Assembly (NCBI RefSeq): GCF_003202035.1
Contig: NZ_QJKC01000007.1
Coordinates: 158,025 to 222,024, forward strand
Direction of reading: 5' to 3'
From: Aquitalea magnusonii
Lineage (GTDB): Bacteria > Pseudomonadota > Gammaproteobacteria > Burkholderiales > Chromobacteriaceae
Length of the DNA stretch: 64,000 nt
Below the pieces are notes generated by a model. The model saw only the letters and a program-made list of their open reading frames with translations, ran no database searches and was not told where the DNA came from. Within the stretch, counting starts at the first letter, position 1, and each line of letters opens with the position of its first letter. Position numbers and translations under genes: made by a program. Shown piece after piece: positions 62,390 to 64,000 of this stretch.

Positions 62390-63070
62390 ATGCCTGAATG
62401 GTTGAAACTGATGGTGGAATCGCTGCCGCCGCTGCTGTATGCAGGGCTGGTGTTCACCGTACCGCTTACCCTGCTGTCTTTTGCCTGTGGCCTGTCGCTG
62501 GGCTTTGTCACCGCGCTGGTGCGGCTGTATGGCCCCAGGCCACTGGCGGACGGCTTCCGCTTTTATGTGTGGCTGATCCGCGGCACGCCCTTGCTGGTGC
62601 AGCTGTTCCTGATTTTTTACGGCCTGCCCAAGGCCGGCATCGTGTTCGACCCCTTGCCCGCCGCCGTCATCGGCTTTTCGCTGAATGTGGGTGCCTACAC
62701 CTCGGAAGTCATCCGCGCCGCACTGCTGGCGGTACCGCGCGGCCAGTGGGAAGCCGCCTATTCCATCGGCCTGACCTGGGCCCAGGCCATGCGCCGCACC
62801 ATCCTGCCGCAGGCCAGCCGCGTGGCCGTGCCGCCCCTGGCCAATACCTTTATCTCGCTGATCAAGGACACCTCGCTGGCAGCAGTGCTGACCGTGCCGG
62901 AAATTTTCCAGGCCGCACAGCGCATTGCCTCGGTCACCTATGAACCGCTGATCCTGTATACCGAAACCGCGCTGATCTACCTTGCGTTCAGCTCCGTGCT
63001 GTCCGCCGGCCAGCAAAAGCTGGAAGCCCGCTTTGGCCAGCACCTGCACCAGGCCCAGGAGACGAAATGA
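62390..63070 (+). CDS. Amino acid ABC transporter permease
   Basis: 226 residues, about five membrane segments. HisM/GlnP family: N-terminal GLVFTVPLTLLSFACG, RGTPLLVQLFLIFYGLP, and the ATPase-contact EAA loop EAAYSIGLTWAQAMRRTILPQA. Its TGA overlaps the ATG of the ATPase gene. Confidence 0.93.
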   Translation: MPEWLKLMVESLPPLLYAGLVFTVPLTLLSFACGLSLGFVTALVRLYGPRPLADGFRFYVWLIRGTPLLVQLFLIFYGLPKAGIVFDPLPAAVIGFSLNVGAYTSEVIRAALLAVPRGQWEAAYSIGLTWAQAMRRTILPQASRVAVPPLANTFISLIKDTSLAAVLTVPEIFQAAQRIASVTYEPLILYTETALIYLAFSSVLSAGQQKLEARFGQHLHQAQETK

Positions 63071-63897
63071 TTCAACTGCACAATATCGACAAGCATTTTG
63101 GCAGCCAGCACGTGCTGAAGGACGTGTCGCTGCAAGTGGCACCTGGCCAGGTGACGGCACTGATCGGCCCGTCCGGCAGCGGCAAGAGCACCCTGCTGCG
63201 CTGCATCAACCTGCTGGAGACCCCCAGCGCCGGGCAGATTACCCTGGGCGATGCCAGCCTGCAGTTTGGCCATGGCCATGCCCAGCCGGGCCGTCAGGAC
63301 ATTCATCGCCTGCGCCTGCAAACCGGCATGGTGTTCCAGAACTTCCAGCTGTTTCCGCACCGCACCGCGCTGGAAAACGTGATGGAAGGCCTGCTGGTGG
63401 TAAAGAAATGGCCGCGCGCCCAGGCCGAAGCCCGCGCCCGCGAGCTGCTGCAACAAGTAGGCATGGCGCACAAGGCCGATGCCTGGCCCGGCACCCTGTC
63501 CGGCGGCCAGCAGCAACGGGTGGCCATCGCCCGCGCACTGGCCCAGTCCCCCGGCCTGCTGCTGTGTGACGAACCCACCTCGGCACTGGACCCGGAGCTG
63601 GCCAGCGAAGTGGTGGCTGTGCTGCGCCAACTGGCCGCCAACAAGATGACCATGCTGATTGCCACCCACGACCTGCGACTGGCAGCCACGCTGGCCGACA
63701 CCGTGGTGTTTCTGGAAGATGGCCGCATCGTGGATCAAGGCAGCAGCCGCCAGTTGTTTTTGCAGCCGCAAAACCCGCGTACCGCCAGCTATGTATCCAC
63801 GCTGAAGGAAGGCCTGCCGGAAGACTGGGCGGTTTCAAGAGCTAAGTGCAACACCAACCAATTAAAGGTTAAGTTGTTGCATGCAAAGAACTTATGA
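63067..63897 (+). CDS. Amino acid ABC transporter ATPase (3' end altered by IS)
   Basis: 276 codons. Polar amino acid importer ATPase: Walker A GPSGSGKST (about 36-44), Q-loop VFQNFQLFPH, signature LSGGQQQRVAIARAL, Walker B LLLCDEPTSALDPE and H-loop ATHDL. The homologous part ends near residue 255 (NPRTASYVSTLKEGLP); the last 20 or so residues are encoded by what appears to be IS30-family end sequence, and the stop falls inside the transposase gene start. Relatives are about 245-255 residues, so the core is complete and probably functional. Confidence 0.88.
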   Translation: MIQLHNIDKHFGSQHVLKDVSLQVAPGQVTALIGPSGSGKSTLLRCINLLETPSAGQITLGDASLQFGHGHAQPGRQDIHRLRLQTGMVFQNFQLFPHRTALENVMEGLLVVKKWPRAQAEARARELLQQVGMAHKADAWPGTLSGGQQQRVAIARALAQSPGLLLCDEPTSALDPELASEVVAVLRQLAANKMTMLIATHDLRLAATLADTVVFLEDGRIVDQGSSRQLFLQPQNPRTASYVSTLKEGLPEDWAVSRAKCNTNQLKVKLLHAKNL

Positions 63898-64000
63898 GCA
63901 CCTCGGTGCCGAAGAACGCGGGTTCATCATGGCAATGAAACAGCAGGGAGAGAGTGCCAGGGCCATTGCAAAGGCATTGCACCGGGCTCCCAGCACGATT
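63838..64000 (+). mobile_element. Left end of an IS30-family insertion sequence (truncated by window)
   Basis: The boundary is estimated just after the natural end of the ATPase gene, near the GCTAAGTGCAACACC sequence. An interrupted inverted repeat, GCAAC..AACC and GGTT..GTTGC, lies at about 63848-63880 before the transposase start. The right end and target duplication are outside the window. Confidence 0.65.
63881..64000 (+). CDS. IS30-family transposase (5' part only)
   Basis: First 40 codons in frame up to the window edge. MQRTYEHLGAEERGFIMAMK, then the helix-turn-helix ESARAIAKALHRAPSTI, the standard start of IS30-type DDE transposases. The ATG at 63881 overlaps the last 17 bases of the extended ATPase frame in another phase. 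Confidence 0.8.
   Translation, partial: MQRTYEHLGAEERGFIMAMKQQGESARAIAKALHRAPSTI

Noticed and set aside
1..64000. CRISPR array, prophage or tandem-repeat array
   Set aside because: No regularly spaced repeats, phage structural genes or integrase were seen; the only mobile DNA is the IS30-type end.

Overview
The window looks like chromosomal DNA of a motile Gram-negative betaproteobacterium, most likely of the Neisseriales/Chromobacteriaceae type (Aquitalea, Vogesella or Chromobacterium relatives). The evidence is a fairly GC-rich coding style, trimeric porin, MotA/MotB, a NDUFA9-like epimerase, DUF3579 and DUF2788 proteins, and the gene order tig-clpP-clpX-lon-hupB-(tRNAs)-ppiD. The genus is inferred from protein resemblance only.

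Layout. 1-5.8 kb: 3' part of a soluble lytic transglycosylase, a NAD-binding epimerase, cca, an LprI-like protein, a cell-wall amidase and an rRNA methyltransferase. 5.8-9.7 kb: a tight minus-strand run motA-motB-methyltransferase-HDOD protein-rRNA methyltransferase. 10.0-16.3 kb: a putrescine catabolic locus of the Puu/Spu type (puuD-like, gamma-glutamylputrescine synthetase and spuC on the minus strand; puuR and puuC divergent). 16.4-20.6 kb: chemoreceptor, FAD oxidoreductase, YajQ. 20.6-28.1 kb: a second gamma-glutamylation locus made of an RpiR regulator divergent from glutamine synthetase-like enzyme, aldehyde dehydrogenase, iron alcohol dehydrogenase, gamma-glutamyl hydrolase and an APC permease. 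28-34 kb: LysE exporter, DUF2788, argG, argF and an Orn/Lys/Arg decarboxylase. 34-46.7 kb: dinG, DUF3579, porin, map, an isolated flagellin-like gene, rnk, alpha/beta hydrolase, 2Fe-2S protein, dnaB, HI0933-type flavoprotein, sodB and ppiD. 46.7-53.2 kb: tRNA-Asp, tRNA-Val and the proteostasis block hupB-lon-clpX-clpP-tig. 53.6-61.3 kb: a looser region with a diguanylate cyclase, LysR and MocR regulators, two truncated flavoenzyme genes and a two-domain alpha/beta hydrolase. 61.5-64 kb: an amino-acid ABC transporter whose last gene runs into the left end of an IS30-family element.

How it fits together. Nitrogen-rich metabolites dominate. Arginine synthesis (argF-argG) sits beside an amino-acid decarboxylase that could supply a polyamine or related amine. 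The first glutamylation locus would take putrescine to GABA, with SpuC as a direct transamination alternative. The second locus contains the same logic (glutamylate, oxidise, deglutamylate) but adds an alcohol dehydrogenase, which points to an amino alcohol such as ethanolamine or 3-aminopropanol as substrate. This is the most interesting system in the window.

Regulatory structure is visible in several places: a strong hairpin plus nine-T run directly before argF, a 26-bp perfect palindrome between the putrescine genes, a four-copy ACAGTT-type repeat between mocR and its divergent gene, and inverted repeats upstream of puuD/puuR.
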